Counted from the first letter of the stretch, positions 1 through 7,880 are shown. The stretch: DNA of 7,979 nucleotides from Caldisericia bacterium (GCA_018054005.1 JAGPKI010000054.1:1569-9547), one strand, 5' to 3'. Notes: generated by a model from the sequence alone, not told the origin. A program made the numbers and translations.

Positions 1-127
1 TTTTCGTATTTGGTTCCCAGATAACTTCGGCTCCAAATGCCTCAGAAATAAAACGTATCGGAACTAATGTTCTACCATTTATGATTTGAGGAGGTACATC
101 CAAAGTTAAAGATTTATCATTAACTAT
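1..127 (-). repeat. 127-bp perfect direct repeat, copy 2 (cut by window edge)
   Basis: This stretch is identical, base for base by eye, to 187-313, with an offset of 186 bp, which is exactly 62 codons. Read on the minus strand it encodes the core of a copper-amine-oxidase-N1-type unit: AIVNDKSLTLD, PPQIINGRTLVPIRF, ISEAFGAEVIWEPNTK. Because it reaches position 1, the true repeat may be longer and further units may lie beyond the edge. Confidence 0.95.
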
Positions 128-3100
128 TGCTTTGTTGCTTCCAACATTCAATATAATATAATGCCCATCAAAACTGATTTTTATGCTTTTCGTATTTGGT
201 TCCCAGATAACTTCGGCTCCAAATGCCTCAGAAATAAAACGTATCGGAACTAATGTTCTACCATTTATGATTTGAGGAGGTACATCCAAAGTTAAAGATT
301 TATCATTAACTATAGCAGTATTCGATCCTACTTTAAGTTCCATAATAATAATCTTTTTAAATCTTATTATAGTAATATTCTTTTTAGTCTGATTGCCTGC
401 AAGATCAGTCGCAGTAATTAGAAATTCATTCCTTCCTATATTTAGCTTTAATAAATATTCAGAGAAACCATGCTTGTCTATACTTACTCTTACTCCATTT
501 ACATCAACTAAAACACCTGGTTCAGACTTAAGTCTAATCAGTAAGGATTCACTAACAGTTTCAAAATAGTTTTCAACAAAGTTTAAAATTTCTAACGGTG
601 GAGGATTAGTATCAAGTATGACCTTTATCTCTTTCAAAAGAATATTTCCAAAATCGTCCCAAACCTTAAAAATAAGCTTATTTTCTCCCTCTTTAAGGTA
701 TATGGTTACGTTAAATGCTCCATTTTGGGAAAGAGGAATAATTCGATCATTTATAGTGAGTTTAGTATCAATCGGAACAGAGCCGCTTACAACAAGTTTT
801 TCATTATTTGTTAAAAGCTCATCTTTTATATTAATATTTAAGAAAAATTTCCTATAAGTTATTTTTTGGGTATTTGACCATCCAATTCCAAGCAAACCAT
901 CAGTATAGAATAATGAATAATAGTAAATGTTTCTTTCTTGAGCAGTTTTGTCAATATAAAGATTGTCGCTAACTGGGAACATATTTAGAAAATTTATCCC
1001 TTCGATACTCTTTGTCCTGTTAACAAAATAAGAGTAGTAAGGAGTTATATTACTTATCTCGATTTCTACTCCATCTTGTGAGGATTTTGCATTAATTTTA
1101 AGAGGAACAATTTCTTTTTTTTCTACAACTTGAACTTTTAAATATATTTCTAATTCAACATTCTCTTGAACTACAAAACTAAATTTATTCTCTATGATTC
1201 CTTCTTTACTAATGTTTATTGAGATCTGAATATAATCTTCTTCAAATTTGTATGATAACCCAGAAAGTGCATCACCTATACTGATAGATGTTACTTTTTC
1301 TGAGAAATAGAATCTTTGGCTATCACTAACTCCTAAATAAATCATAGGCATCCAGACATTGGAAATTAATTTAGGAGTTACATTTGGAATTATATAGAGA
1401 TAGTAAGGAATAATTGATTCGTTTTCTTCATCATCTTTAATAATGAAATTGAAAAGGTAATAACCTTCTTCTGCTTCACCAGGTAAAGTAATATAAACCT
1501 TGCAAAGATTACCTAAAACCAATCTTTCAGGCTCAAAGCTTACTTTTAATTCATTTAAACTGCTACTGAACCCTAAACTAAAACTTTTCTTGTATGTTCC
1601 AAAAGAATATAGATCAAGAGAAACCTCTATTTCTTCCCCATGCTTTAATATAATTGATTCAGGAAATATATCAGCAAATATTTTATACTTAAAACCACTT
1701 TTGATATCGATTTCTTTAAAAATATTGGAATTTGTGAATTCAAGTTTGGCTCCATCACCAAGGTCTAAACCCTCTAAAGCGAATTCATAAATATATCCAG
1801 GAAATAGGTCTAATGCATGTTTTTCAAAAATAGCATTTTCACCACTTGATTTAACTTTTAAACTTAAATCTTCTATTGCTCCACCTTTGCTTAAAAACTT
1901 GGTCTCTACCTCATTTGCATCAGATGAAGAAGTAATAACATTTGATAAGCATTCAATCTCTCCTTTACTAAAGGGAAGTTTAACTTCTATTTCTCTAATA
2001 CCCTCAGTGCTAAGCTCTTTCTCTGAGTAGCTATCCTTTTTAACTATAATTTTTGAATAACTACCAGTGAAATTAAAATAGCCAAATTCGTTTGTTTTTT
2101 TTACATTACTATCTTCACCTAAAAAAGCTATAACGGTAGCATCTTTAATTGGATTACCGAAAGAATCCAAAACAACTCCATATAATTCCTCTTCTCCCCC
2201 TTTAATTTTAACAGGGAAGATGCGTCTTTGACCGGATAGGAGATCCTCTAAAACAACGTAATTGAAACCATTTGGTAAATCATAAGGAACAATAAAACCC
2301 TCAGAATAAGTTCTTTTAGAAATAATTTCTTTAAAGGAAATAAGATCTCTGAAAGTCGTATGGTTGCCAATTCTAACAGCTATTAATGTATCAACAGCTG
2401 AATATAAATTAAGCCTTATCTCATCTCCCTTAACTACAGTAGTATAATCTTTGGGCATCCATGCTATAAGGTTGCTATCTTTCTTTAAAGCTAACTCAAT
2501 TTTTTCTAAATCCAAATCTCCCCTAACATCAATTGGATCAAGAAGTATTTTAAAAGAGCCATCAACTAAGACAAAAACATAGGATCCATCTTTTAAGTCA
2601 CTAAACTCAAAAGAGCCATCCACATTAGAGATAGCTCTTCCAATGCTTTCACCACTATAAATTAATATCTCAGAAAAAGCAATAGGAGAATCATAGTAGC
2701 TGTTCCAGAGTATTCCTTTAACCGTTGAATTACCTACCACACTTTCTTTAATTATTATTTCCTGCTCTTGTATAGCATTTACTCCTAAATTGTTTGTTAG
2801 TTTTGCTTGAACTTTTACTTTTCCATATATTCCAGGAATAGGTATGTTAAAAATATATTTCAAATTGCTTATTATTTCATTTGTGAGAATTAAAGCCTGA
2901 ATTCTATCCTGAACAAGCCTCACCTCCAATGTGCCTTGAGTATTTGCACTAAATTCTACGCTTAAGCTTTCCCCTGTAAAATATGTAGCTCCTTCACCCT
3001 TTTTAATACTCATCTTTAAATTTGCTTCAACTAAAGGAGGAATGGTGATTGAAGCAGTATTAGAATCAGAGCTTAAAGTGCCGTCCGAATATACAGCTTT

Positions 3101-5506
3101 AACCAAATACCAGTAATTCCTGTTTAGTCTAAAGTCAGTATCTTCAAAGTATCTATCTTTGATTAATGTATTATTAATAGGAATTCTATTTTCAAAAGAT
3201 GGATAATAACTGCTTTTATAGACATTGTATCCGGCTATAGATTCTTCAGACTTTTCTGCAGGTGGTCCCCAAGTAAGAATTACTTTATTATCTTCTTTAA
3301 TATATTTTGCTCTTAAATTTGTTGGAGCATCCAATTCAAGATATGTCAGTGTAACTCTCCCACTAAATTTAAGAAAACCTTCATTTCTTTGTCCGTAGGT
3401 AAAACTTATGGAATAATCATAGCCACCTGGGAACAAATCTTTAGGAGGAGCAAATTTAATAAAAGTAAATTTGCCATTGTAAGAAACTTCTCCAATATTT
3501 CTCTCCGTGATATTAAGCCATTGAGGACCGTAGTCAATATTTACTCTAACATTTTGCGTTACTCCTTTATCCGCAAACAGGTGTATTGGTATGATTTCTT
3601 CTTTACCTGGGATAATTATGGGGTGCCAACCATTCTCTGGTATAGAAACTAATTCTCCACCAGCTTTTAATACTTCCAACTGAAAAGGGAAATATATTAC
3701 TTGATTTCCTCCTTTAACTTCAAGTATAAGGCTATATAATCCAGGAGGAGTGCTTAAAGAAGTTTTTAAATTAAAACTAATTTGTGCTGGTGGAACTAAT
3801 GAATTTTTATCAGATATTTCTGAATATGGTGGTAAGTTTAAAATATTTAATTCTAATGGATAAGAAAAGTTTGAGTATTTCTCTGCTAAAAGGATATATT
3901 GGGCTTCTTCATTCTGAGGTAGAGTAATTTTATTTGGTATTACTTTCCCATCAAAAGTCCCTGAAGATAATCCAGCAATAATTATTTTTCCGGAAAGATC
4001 AGTACTATCTGAATCATTACCAATTCTAAATTTTACATCATATTCGTCAGGAATACATTTATCTGAAATATGTAATGTAAGGATTCTTGTTTCTCCAAGA
4101 AGGAATGGCACTTCAGCCTGAACAATGTTTATTCCTTCGGGGCCTTCTAATTTTTGAATTTTTGCATCTTTAAGAAAACCCCCATCCAATGAAAGTTCTA
4201 TCTCAAAATCTTTTTCTCTATGTTCAAAATTTGATATTTTAATAGTACCAGGATAGATATTAAATGAAACTTTCTCAGAAGTGAGAGAAAAATTAACATT
4301 GGAGGTAATATTACCTCTCCTAACTTCCACTCCTCTAATATCAACTGTATTAAAGCCATCACTTGAGCATCTCACGACATGTATGCCAGATGGGATACCT
4401 TTTATCTCATAGCTACCAAAGGCGTCAGTCTTAACTTGATCTGTAAACTGAAGCGGTAGGTAGACTAAAGCATTTTTTACGGGTAGGTCGTTACAAGTAA
4501 CCTTACCTCTCATTACTCCATAGCGAATATCACTAACAATTTCTATTGCATATCTTGCCTCTCCGCATAGATTTTTTTCTTTAGGGACTAACCTTAAGAA
4601 TTTTTTACCTAAAGATTCGTCTTTTGGAACTTCCCAGTAAAAACTGTGAATAACTCCTTCTTTTAATGTATTATTTATAAGGATAGGTTTAACCAAACCA
4701 ACTTCATCTTCTAAATAAAGGTCTACATTTAATTCAAATGAAGAACGCATAAAAATTGTAGCTCTTTCGCCTAACTCATAGCTACTTCCATCAGGCTTAT
4801 TAAGCCATAAATCAATATCTGGAATGCCATAGGTGCTTAAACAAAACTCCAGAAAAGCAGTTTTCTCCCCAACAACTACTATTTTTTCAATTAATGCTGA
4901 AGAACATTTATGAGAAACTGCAATTTTATATGTTCCTCTTAAAAGGTTATCAAGGCTAAAATAACCATCATCGCAAGATTTTGAGGAAGAATATGTTGGG
5001 CCATCTTTTATTTCTATTTTTGCTCCCTCAATACCTATTTTTTCCGTTTTGCTGCACTGTACAACTCTTCCGCTTATTGAATAGGAACCTTTAACTATCT
5101 TTTTAACGATAAAATCTTTTGTAGAAATAGTGCTTTTTAACCCATCGATCGTTTCTAATGAAAAAATTAACCTAAAATTTTTATCTAAAGGGTAGCAGAT
5201 CGGGATACTTATTTCCTTAGTTATGTTTTGAGCAAGAGAGATGTTTTTTTCAATTAGGAACAAATCTTTATCCACCAAAGCTTTAATTGTTAAAAAAGAT
5301 GCATGGTTAGCAGTTAAAGATAAATTTGCATATTTTTGATTCATTACGATAAAATTATCATCTGATTCAATATTTAAAATCAAATCAGATGAAGCATAAA
5401 TGGGTTTAGTTAACTTAAAGATAGGAAATTTAAAAATCTGTATGAATAGAAGAGCTATTATCCAGCTAACTACAAAAGATTTTTTTAAAAACTTAAACTT
5501 TGTCAT
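1..5506 (-). CDS. Giant exported multidomain protein with C-terminal copper amine oxidase N1-type repeats (3' end outside window)
   Basis: One frame stays open from the ATG at 5506 to the left edge, at least 1835 codons, and translates throughout as plausible beta-rich protein. Residues 1-38 are a signal peptide or anchor: basic MTKFKFLKK, a hydrophobic stretch, then a possible cleavage site after IYA. Modules by eye: carboxypeptidase-regulatory-like at about 143-222, 330-408, 925-1012 and 1105-1180 (patterns such as DGSFEFSDLKDGSYVF); Ig-like sandwiches at about 518-722; fibronectin III at 724-822 and a weaker one at 1468-1553; an MG2-like sandwich at 824-922; two glucodextranase-B-like domains at 1557-1640 and 1636-1720 (G-EN-L-F-VWDDFGN, N-F-ITATDLAGN); copper-amine-oxidase-N1 repeats from 1722 (NGRTLVPIRFISEAFGAEV). 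No catalytic domain is visible. The ATG is the earliest possible start, since an in-frame TAG lies two codons upstream. It overlaps the upstream gene by 14 bp. A surface stalk, adhesin or envelope role is inferred; substrate and partners are unknown. Confidence 0.93.
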   Translation of the reverse strand, partial: MTKFKFLKKSFVVSWIIALLFIQIFKFPIFKLTKPIYASSDLILNIESDDNFIVMNQKYANLSLTANHASFLTIKALVDKDLFLIEKNISLAQNITKEISIPICYPLDKNFRLIFSLETIDGLKSTISTKDFIVKKIVKGSYSISGRVVQCSKTEKIGIEGAKIEIKDGPTYSSSKSCDDGYFSLDNLLRGTYKIAVSHKCSSALIEKIVVVGEKTAFLEFCLSTYGIPDIDLWLNKPDGSSYELGERATIFMRSSFELNVDLYLEDEVGLVKPILINNTLKEGVIHSFYWEVPKDESLGKKFLRLVPKEKNLCGEARYAIEIVSDIRYGVMRGKVTCNDLPVKNALVYLPLQFTDQVKTDAFGSYEIKGIPSGIHVVRCSSDGFNTVDIRGVEVRRGNITSNVNFSLTSEKVSFNIYPGTIKISNFEHREKDFEIELSLDGGFLKDAKIQKLEGPEGINIVQAEVPFLLGETRILTLHISDKCIPDEYDVKFRIGNDSDSTDLSGKIIIAGLSSGTFDGKVIPNKITLPQNEEAQYILLAEKYSNFSYPLELNILNLPPYSEISDKNSLVPPAQISFNLKTSLSTPPGLYSLILEVKGGNQVIYFPFQLEVLKAGGELVSIPENGWHPIIIPGKEEIIPIHLFADKGVTQNVRVNIDYGPQWLNITERNIGEVSYNGKFTFIKFAPPKDLFPGGYDYSISFTYGQRNEGFLKFSGRVTLTYLELDAPTNLRAKYIKEDNKVILTWGPPAEKSEESIAGYNVYKSSYYPSFENRIPINNTLIKDRYFEDTDFRLNRNYWYLVKAVYSDGTLSSDSNTASITIPPLVEANLKMSIKKGEGATYFTGESLSVEFSANTQGTLEVRLVQDRIQALILTNEIISNLKYIFNIPIPGIYGKVKVQAKLTNNLGVNAIQEQEIIIKESVVGNSTVKGILWNSYYDSPIAFSEILIYSGESIGRAISNVDGSFEFSDLKDGSYVFVLVDGSFKILLDPIDVRGDLDLEKIELALKKDSNLIAWMPKDYTTVVKGDEIRLNLYSAVDTLIAVRIGNHTTFRDLISFKEIISKRTYSEGFIVPYDLPNGFNYVVLEDLLSGQRRIFPVKIKGGEEELYGVVLDSFGNPIKDATVIAFLGEDSNVKKTNEFGYFNFTGSYSKIIVKKDSYSEKELSTEGIREIEVKLPFSKGEIECLSNVITSSSDANEVETKFLSKGGAIEDLSLKVKSSGENAIFEKHALDLFPGYIYEFALEGLDLGDGAKLEFTNSNIFKEIDIKSGFKYKIFADIFPESIILKHGEEIEVSLDLYSFGTYKKSFSLGFSSSLNELKVSFEPERLVLGNLCKVYITLPGEAEEGYYLFNFIIKDDEENESIIPYYLYIIPNVTPKLISNVWMPMIYLGVSDSQRFYFSEKVTSISIGDALSGLSYKFEEDYIQISINISKEGIIENKFSFVVQENVELEIYLKVQVVEKKEIVPLKINAKSSQDGVEIEISNITPYYSYFVNRTKSIEGINFLNMFPVSDNLYIDKTAQERNIYYYSLFYTDGLLGIGWSNTQKITYRKFFLNINIKDELLTNNEKLVVSGSVPIDTKLTINDRIIPLSQNGAFNVTIYLKEGENKLIFKVWDDFGNILLKEIKVILDTNPPPLEILNFVENYFETVSESLLIRLKSEPGVLVDVNGVRVSIDKHGFSEYLLKLNIGRNEFLITATDLAGNQTKKNITIIRFKKIIIMELKVGSNTAIVNDKSLTLDVPPQIINGRTLVPIRFISEAFGAEVIWEPNTKSIKISFDGHYIILNVGSNKAIVNDKSLTLDVPPQIINGRTLVPIRFISEAFGAEVIWEPNTK
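187..313 (-). repeat. 127-bp perfect direct repeat, copy 1
   Basis: This is the first complete core of the copper-amine-oxidase-N1-type array, at about residues 1732-1774 of the giant protein. The identity with 1-127 stops sharply at position 314, where TATAGCAGTA replaces TATTGCTTTG, so the units differ in VGSNTAIV versus VGSNKAIV. The 59 bp between the copies (128-186) encode SIKISFDGHYIILNVGSNKA and complete the 62-residue period. In this family such units form a non-catalytic accessory domain found in many secreted proteins; they do not indicate amine oxidase activity. Confidence 0.95.
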
Positions 5507-7145
5507 TTCTCTCTAATCTTACTGATAGCCAGTATATAAAGAAAGAAACCCCAACCATCAAAGCAAGAATGAACGAGAGAAGAAAACTGAATTCCATATT
5601 TCTGAATATAAGAAATTGAGCGTATACTGTCGGCACCACACTACCGAGAAATACCCCTTCTTTGAGAATCAAAACTCCAGATTCAATTATGATCAAAAAC
5701 AAAACAGTAGAAATTGCAGCATAAAGAGAGAAAATAATGTTTTTAAATGTAACATTAAAAACATATCCGCTAATTAAAGTCAAGGTTATAGATACAATAA
5801 CTGAAGAAATTGCAATTGAAGGCAATATGTAAAAAAGAAGCCATTTAAAGTTAAAATAAGCAAGCTCTGGAAAGCATATACCTCTGCCGAAAACAATGTA
5901 ATTGAATATGTAAAATAGAATAAATAGAAGCACACCAAATACATAACCTAACCAATATTTGGGAAGAAATATAAGCCATAGAGCAAGAGAAACAATTATA
6001 GCAATAATAGATATTAAAATATATTTAACATTTTCTTTTTCTCTTTTTGCTGTTCTAAAACTTTCAAATTTTTCTCTAATGGATGTAATTTTTGCCTCCA
6101 TCTCAGAAATATTAGTTGGTTTACTGACATCTAAAAGGTCTAATGATTCAAGATAATAGCCTTCAGAGATTACCTCATCAACCTCAAAATATGAAAGGTG
6201 AAATATAGAGTTTTGAATGTAATCATGAATGTAATAATTAAGCCTTGAAAATTTATCAGATTCTTCTAAATCTAAAAATTCTACCAAAGGCTTTCCCATA
6301 CAACCTGTGGGTTGCGGAAGTCCTAAAAGAAAAGAAAATGTTGAAGTTATATCCTCACTATTTGCAGTAATAGGAGTGTCAATCTTGTTTACTTTATCAC
6401 CGTAAAACATAAAAGAACTATGAAAATACTTTGATGGCGATTTAATTTTTGTAAATTTATTATTAGGGTTTAATGCACCAACAAAGAAAATAGAATCAGG
6501 TGTTAGAGAGTTTTTGATTAATTCAAATTGGTCTGATATGAGAGTAAGTTTTTCATCTAATTCTTTTCTATCTTTGGCAAGTTGTAGGGAGTTAAATTCA
6601 AATATAACAAGTTCATATTTATTTTTAGAAATATCTTCGGTAAACTCCTTTAACCTCAGAGAATCAGTATCAGAAATTATATCCTTATCAACTAATCCAA
6701 CACTATCAAAAACAAGATTTGAATTAGGGCTTCTTGCTACCACAACCTTTAGGCCATAATCATTGCACACTTTTATAAGATTATCAGCGCCGAAAGGAAA
6801 ACCGGATAGATAACCACCAACATCAGGTTTTGCACCTGTCAAAAGTTCCTGTAAAAGATAATTTCTGTCTTTAACAGGAGAGAGTAGATACTCACCACTT
6901 ACAGAAGAAGCTTTATATGTATTATAAATTTTGCTTCTTTGAAATAATTCTTCAGACATACCATCTATAAGAACAATAGCGAGAGTATCTGAAACTCTCT
7001 CCATTTTCGAAGGAGGTCTATTTGCACCAGATATACCACCAGAATAACTATAAAAAGCTTTGTGATATTTCTGAAAAGCTTGAAAGCTAAATATTGAAAC
7101 AATAATAAGAAGCACAGGAATAATGAAGATTAATATCTTTTTCAC
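5493..7145 (-). CDS. Membrane protein with degenerate alkaline-phosphatase-superfamily-like domain and C-terminal membrane bundle
   Basis: The product has 550 residues. The start is GTG at 7145, fixed by an in-frame TGA just upstream and by AAGGA nine bases before it. Residues 4-22 form an N-terminal membrane segment. Residues 53-290 resemble the alkaline phosphatase/sulfatase superfamily: AIVLIDGMSEELF (55-67) at the first metal-Asp strand, LLTGAKPDVGGYLSGF (101-116), and the C-terminal signature EDITSTFSFLLGLPQPTG (264-281). The usual D-x-x-GH and SDHG metal motifs are not seen; the corresponding strands read LVIFEFNSLQLA and FFVGALNPNN. A charged, probably helical linker (about 345-372) leads to five or six membrane segments at about 374-394, 399-419, 434-459, 466-489, possibly 491-513, and 518-540. 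The layout recalls GPI-ethanolamine-phosphate transferases, with the domain outside the membrane. Its end overlaps the giant gene. The fold is likely; activity is doubtful and the substrate unknown. Confidence 0.85.
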   Translation of the reverse strand: MKKILIFIIPVLLIIVSIFSFQAFQKYHKAFYSYSGGISGANRPPSKMERVSDTLAIVLIDGMSEELFQRSKIYNTYKASSVSGEYLLSPVKDRNYLLQELLTGAKPDVGGYLSGFPFGADNLIKVCNDYGLKVVVARSPNSNLVFDSVGLVDKDIISDTDSLRLKEFTEDISKNKYELVIFEFNSLQLAKDRKELDEKLTLISDQFELIKNSLTPDSIFFVGALNPNNKFTKIKSPSKYFHSSFMFYGDKVNKIDTPITANSEDITSTFSFLLGLPQPTGCMGKPLVEFLDLEESDKFSRLNYYIHDYIQNSIFHLSYFEVDEVISEGYYLESLDLLDVSKPTNISEMEAKITSIREKFESFRTAKREKENVKYILISIIAIIVSLALWLIFLPKYWLGYVFGVLLFILFYIFNYIVFGRGICFPELAYFNFKWLLFYILPSIAISSVIVSITLTLISGYVFNVTFKNIIFSLYAAISTVLFLIIIESGVLILKEGVFLGSVVPTVYAQFLIFRNMEFSFLLSFILALMVGVSFFIYWLSVRLERNDKV

Positions 7146-7154
7146 TCAATGCGT

Positions 7155-7159
7155 TCCTT
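7155..7159 (-). promoter_or_regulatory. Ribosome binding site for the GTG-started membrane protein
   Basis: AAGGA on the minus strand lies nine bases before the GTG at 7145. Together with the TGA directly in front of the GTG, it decides the start. Confidence 0.6.
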
Positions 7160-7186
7160 TATTTTTTTAACCATATTAAAGCTTGC

Positions 7187-7215
7187 TTTATACCCCAACC
7201 TTCGATTCAGTTAAA
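7187..7215 (-). promoter_or_regulatory. Weak candidate promoter between the RRM gene and the membrane-protein gene
   Basis: On the minus strand TTTAAC (7210-7215) and TATAAA (7187-7192) are 17 bases apart. The -10 matches consensus at five of six bases, but the -35 at only three. If used, it would let the membrane-protein/giant-protein pair be transcribed apart from the RRM gene. The 81-bp gap contains no convincing hairpin with a T-tract, so read-through from the RRM gene is equally possible. Confidence 0.25.
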
Positions 7216-7226
7216 TTAAGCAACGA

Positions 7227-7514
7227 TTAATAACGTCTGAAAGGCTTTCTTCCTCTGCTATCTCTTGAATCTGTCCTTGGTCTTGCTTCATTTACACTCA
7301 AATACTGTCCATTAACCTGTTTTTTGTTAAGACCATTAACAGCAGCTTTTGCTTGTTCCTCATCAGGCATTTCTACAAATGCAAATCCGCGAGGCTCATT
7401 AGTAAAACGATCTTTTAAAATTGTAACTGACGTAACTTGCCCATAGGCTTCAAAGAGACTACGTAAATCATCTTCACTTACATCTTTTGCCAAATTCCCT
7501 ACATAAATATTCAT
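7227..7514 (-). CDS. Single-RRM RNA-binding protein (bacterial Rbp type)
   Basis: This 95-residue protein is one RNA recognition motif plus a short basic tail. RNP2 is IYVGNL at residues 3-8 and RNP1 is RGFAFVEM at 42-49, with the exposed aromatics Tyr4, Phe44 and Phe46 that stack on single-stranded RNA in this family. The beta-alpha-beta pattern is complete: DLRSLFEAYGQV for helix 1 (17-28), EQAKAAVNGLN for helix 2 (53-63) and YLSVNEA for the last strand (71-77). Residues 78-95 are rich in Arg, Ser and Gly and end in FRRY. Length and layout fit the small Rbp proteins known from cyanobacteria and many other bacteria, where they are cytoplasmic RNA-binding or RNA-chaperone-like proteins, often cold-responsive. 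The start is secured by AAAGGAGG seven bases upstream. The target RNA cannot be told. The stop is 81 bp from the next gene on the same strand. Confidence 0.96.
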   Translation of the reverse strand: MNIYVGNLAKDVSEDDLRSLFEAYGQVTSVTILKDRFTNEPRGFAFVEMPDEEQAKAAVNGLNKKQVNGQYLSVNEARPRTDSRDSRGRKPFRRY

Positions 7515-7521
7515 CCAAAAA

Positions 7522-7529
7522 CCTCCTTT
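7522..7529 (-). promoter_or_regulatory. Strong ribosome binding site of the RRM gene
   Basis: AAAGGAGG on the minus strand sits seven bases before the ATG at 7514. It is a near-perfect anti-16S match and contrasts with the SD-poor start of the giant gene, suggesting high translation of the RRM protein. Confidence 0.85.
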
Positions 7530-7538
7530 CCTATACCA

Positions 7539-7567
7539 ATTATAAAAAGTGAGCCTTCACTGGGAAA
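7539..7567 (-). promoter_or_regulatory. Candidate proximal promoter of the RRM gene, with inverted repeat in the spacer
   Basis: A perfect TATAAT lies at 7539-7544 on the minus strand. The hexamer 17 bases upstream, TTTCCC (7562-7567), is a poor -35. The spacer holds a perfect inverted repeat, AGTGA-GCCT-TCACT (7548-7561), which could be an operator or chance. Transcription from here would give a leader of only about 25 bases. Confidence 0.3.
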
Positions 7568-7606
7568 GTTAGTCACATTACCCTTTAAAGAACACTTTTC
7601 TAAGAG

Positions 7607-7634
7607 AGTATAAAAACAATCTTCTAAAATTCAA
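7607..7634 (-). promoter_or_regulatory. Candidate distal promoter of the RRM gene
   Basis: On the minus strand TTGAAT (7629-7634) and TATACT (7607-7612) are 16 bases apart, a better-balanced sigma-70-type pair than the proximal one. A start near 7600 would give a leader of roughly 85 bases that includes the AGTGA/TCACT inverted repeat, which could then fold in the RNA. Confidence 0.4.
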
Positions 7635-7837
7635 GTATAAATAAAAGATTTTTTTATATTTATTTGTTTTTAGTTATCTGATAAATATGAGTTTATTTTG
7701 ACTGATTTTCTCATACTTTCTTAGAAAATAAAAATACCCTTCATATATATAAGTGGTGTAAAAATGACAATTCTGTCACTCTTTAAATAATGAAATATTG
7801 TCTTTTTCTTTTTTCTTACTTTTTTCACTCTTTTTTC

Positions 7838-7880
7838 TTGACTTTTATAAATTCAGGTTTAACTTATAGATTGATACAAT
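7838..7880 (+). promoter_or_regulatory. Candidate promoter for the right-edge plus-strand gene
   Basis: TTGACT (7838-7843) is a good -35 and TACAAT (7875-7880) a good -10, but they are 31 bases apart and cannot work as a pair. TTGACT would need a weak -10 such as ACTTAT (7862-7867, 18 spacing), and TACAAT a weak -35 such as TTCAGG (7852-7857, 17 spacing). A promoter in this span is plausible, but its exact hexamers are not settled. Confidence 0.3.

Noticed and set aside
1..313. Two identical 127-bp copies with a 59-bp unique stretch between, superficially like a CRISPR repeat and spacer
   Set aside because: The copies are far longer than CRISPR repeats, the period is exactly 62 codons, and both copies and the stretch between are in frame inside one long protein.
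1..343. Copper amine oxidase enzyme
   Set aside because: Only the N1-type accessory repeat is present. No catalytic domain or topaquinone motif is seen, and this domain is widespread in unrelated secreted proteins.
618..3652. Plus-strand open frames at 618-857, 1500-1790 and 3389-3652
   Set aside because: They lie entirely opposite the giant minus-strand gene and their translations show no domain pattern, so they are antisense shadows.
5959..6759. Plus-strand open frames at 5959-6156 and 6514-6759
   Set aside because: They lie opposite the membrane-protein gene, have no ribosome site that stands out, and give low-complexity Ser/Leu/Ile-rich translations.
7180..7191. AAAGC-AA-GCTTT inverted repeat as a terminator after the RRM gene
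   Set aside because: The loop would be two bases and no T-tract follows on the minus strand, so it does not fit an intrinsic terminator.
7686..7715. TATGAG/CTCATA inverted repeat as a terminator or structured RNA
   Set aside because: The arms are six base pairs of mostly A/T with an 18-base loop and no adjoining T-tract; it is kept only as part of the intergenic description.
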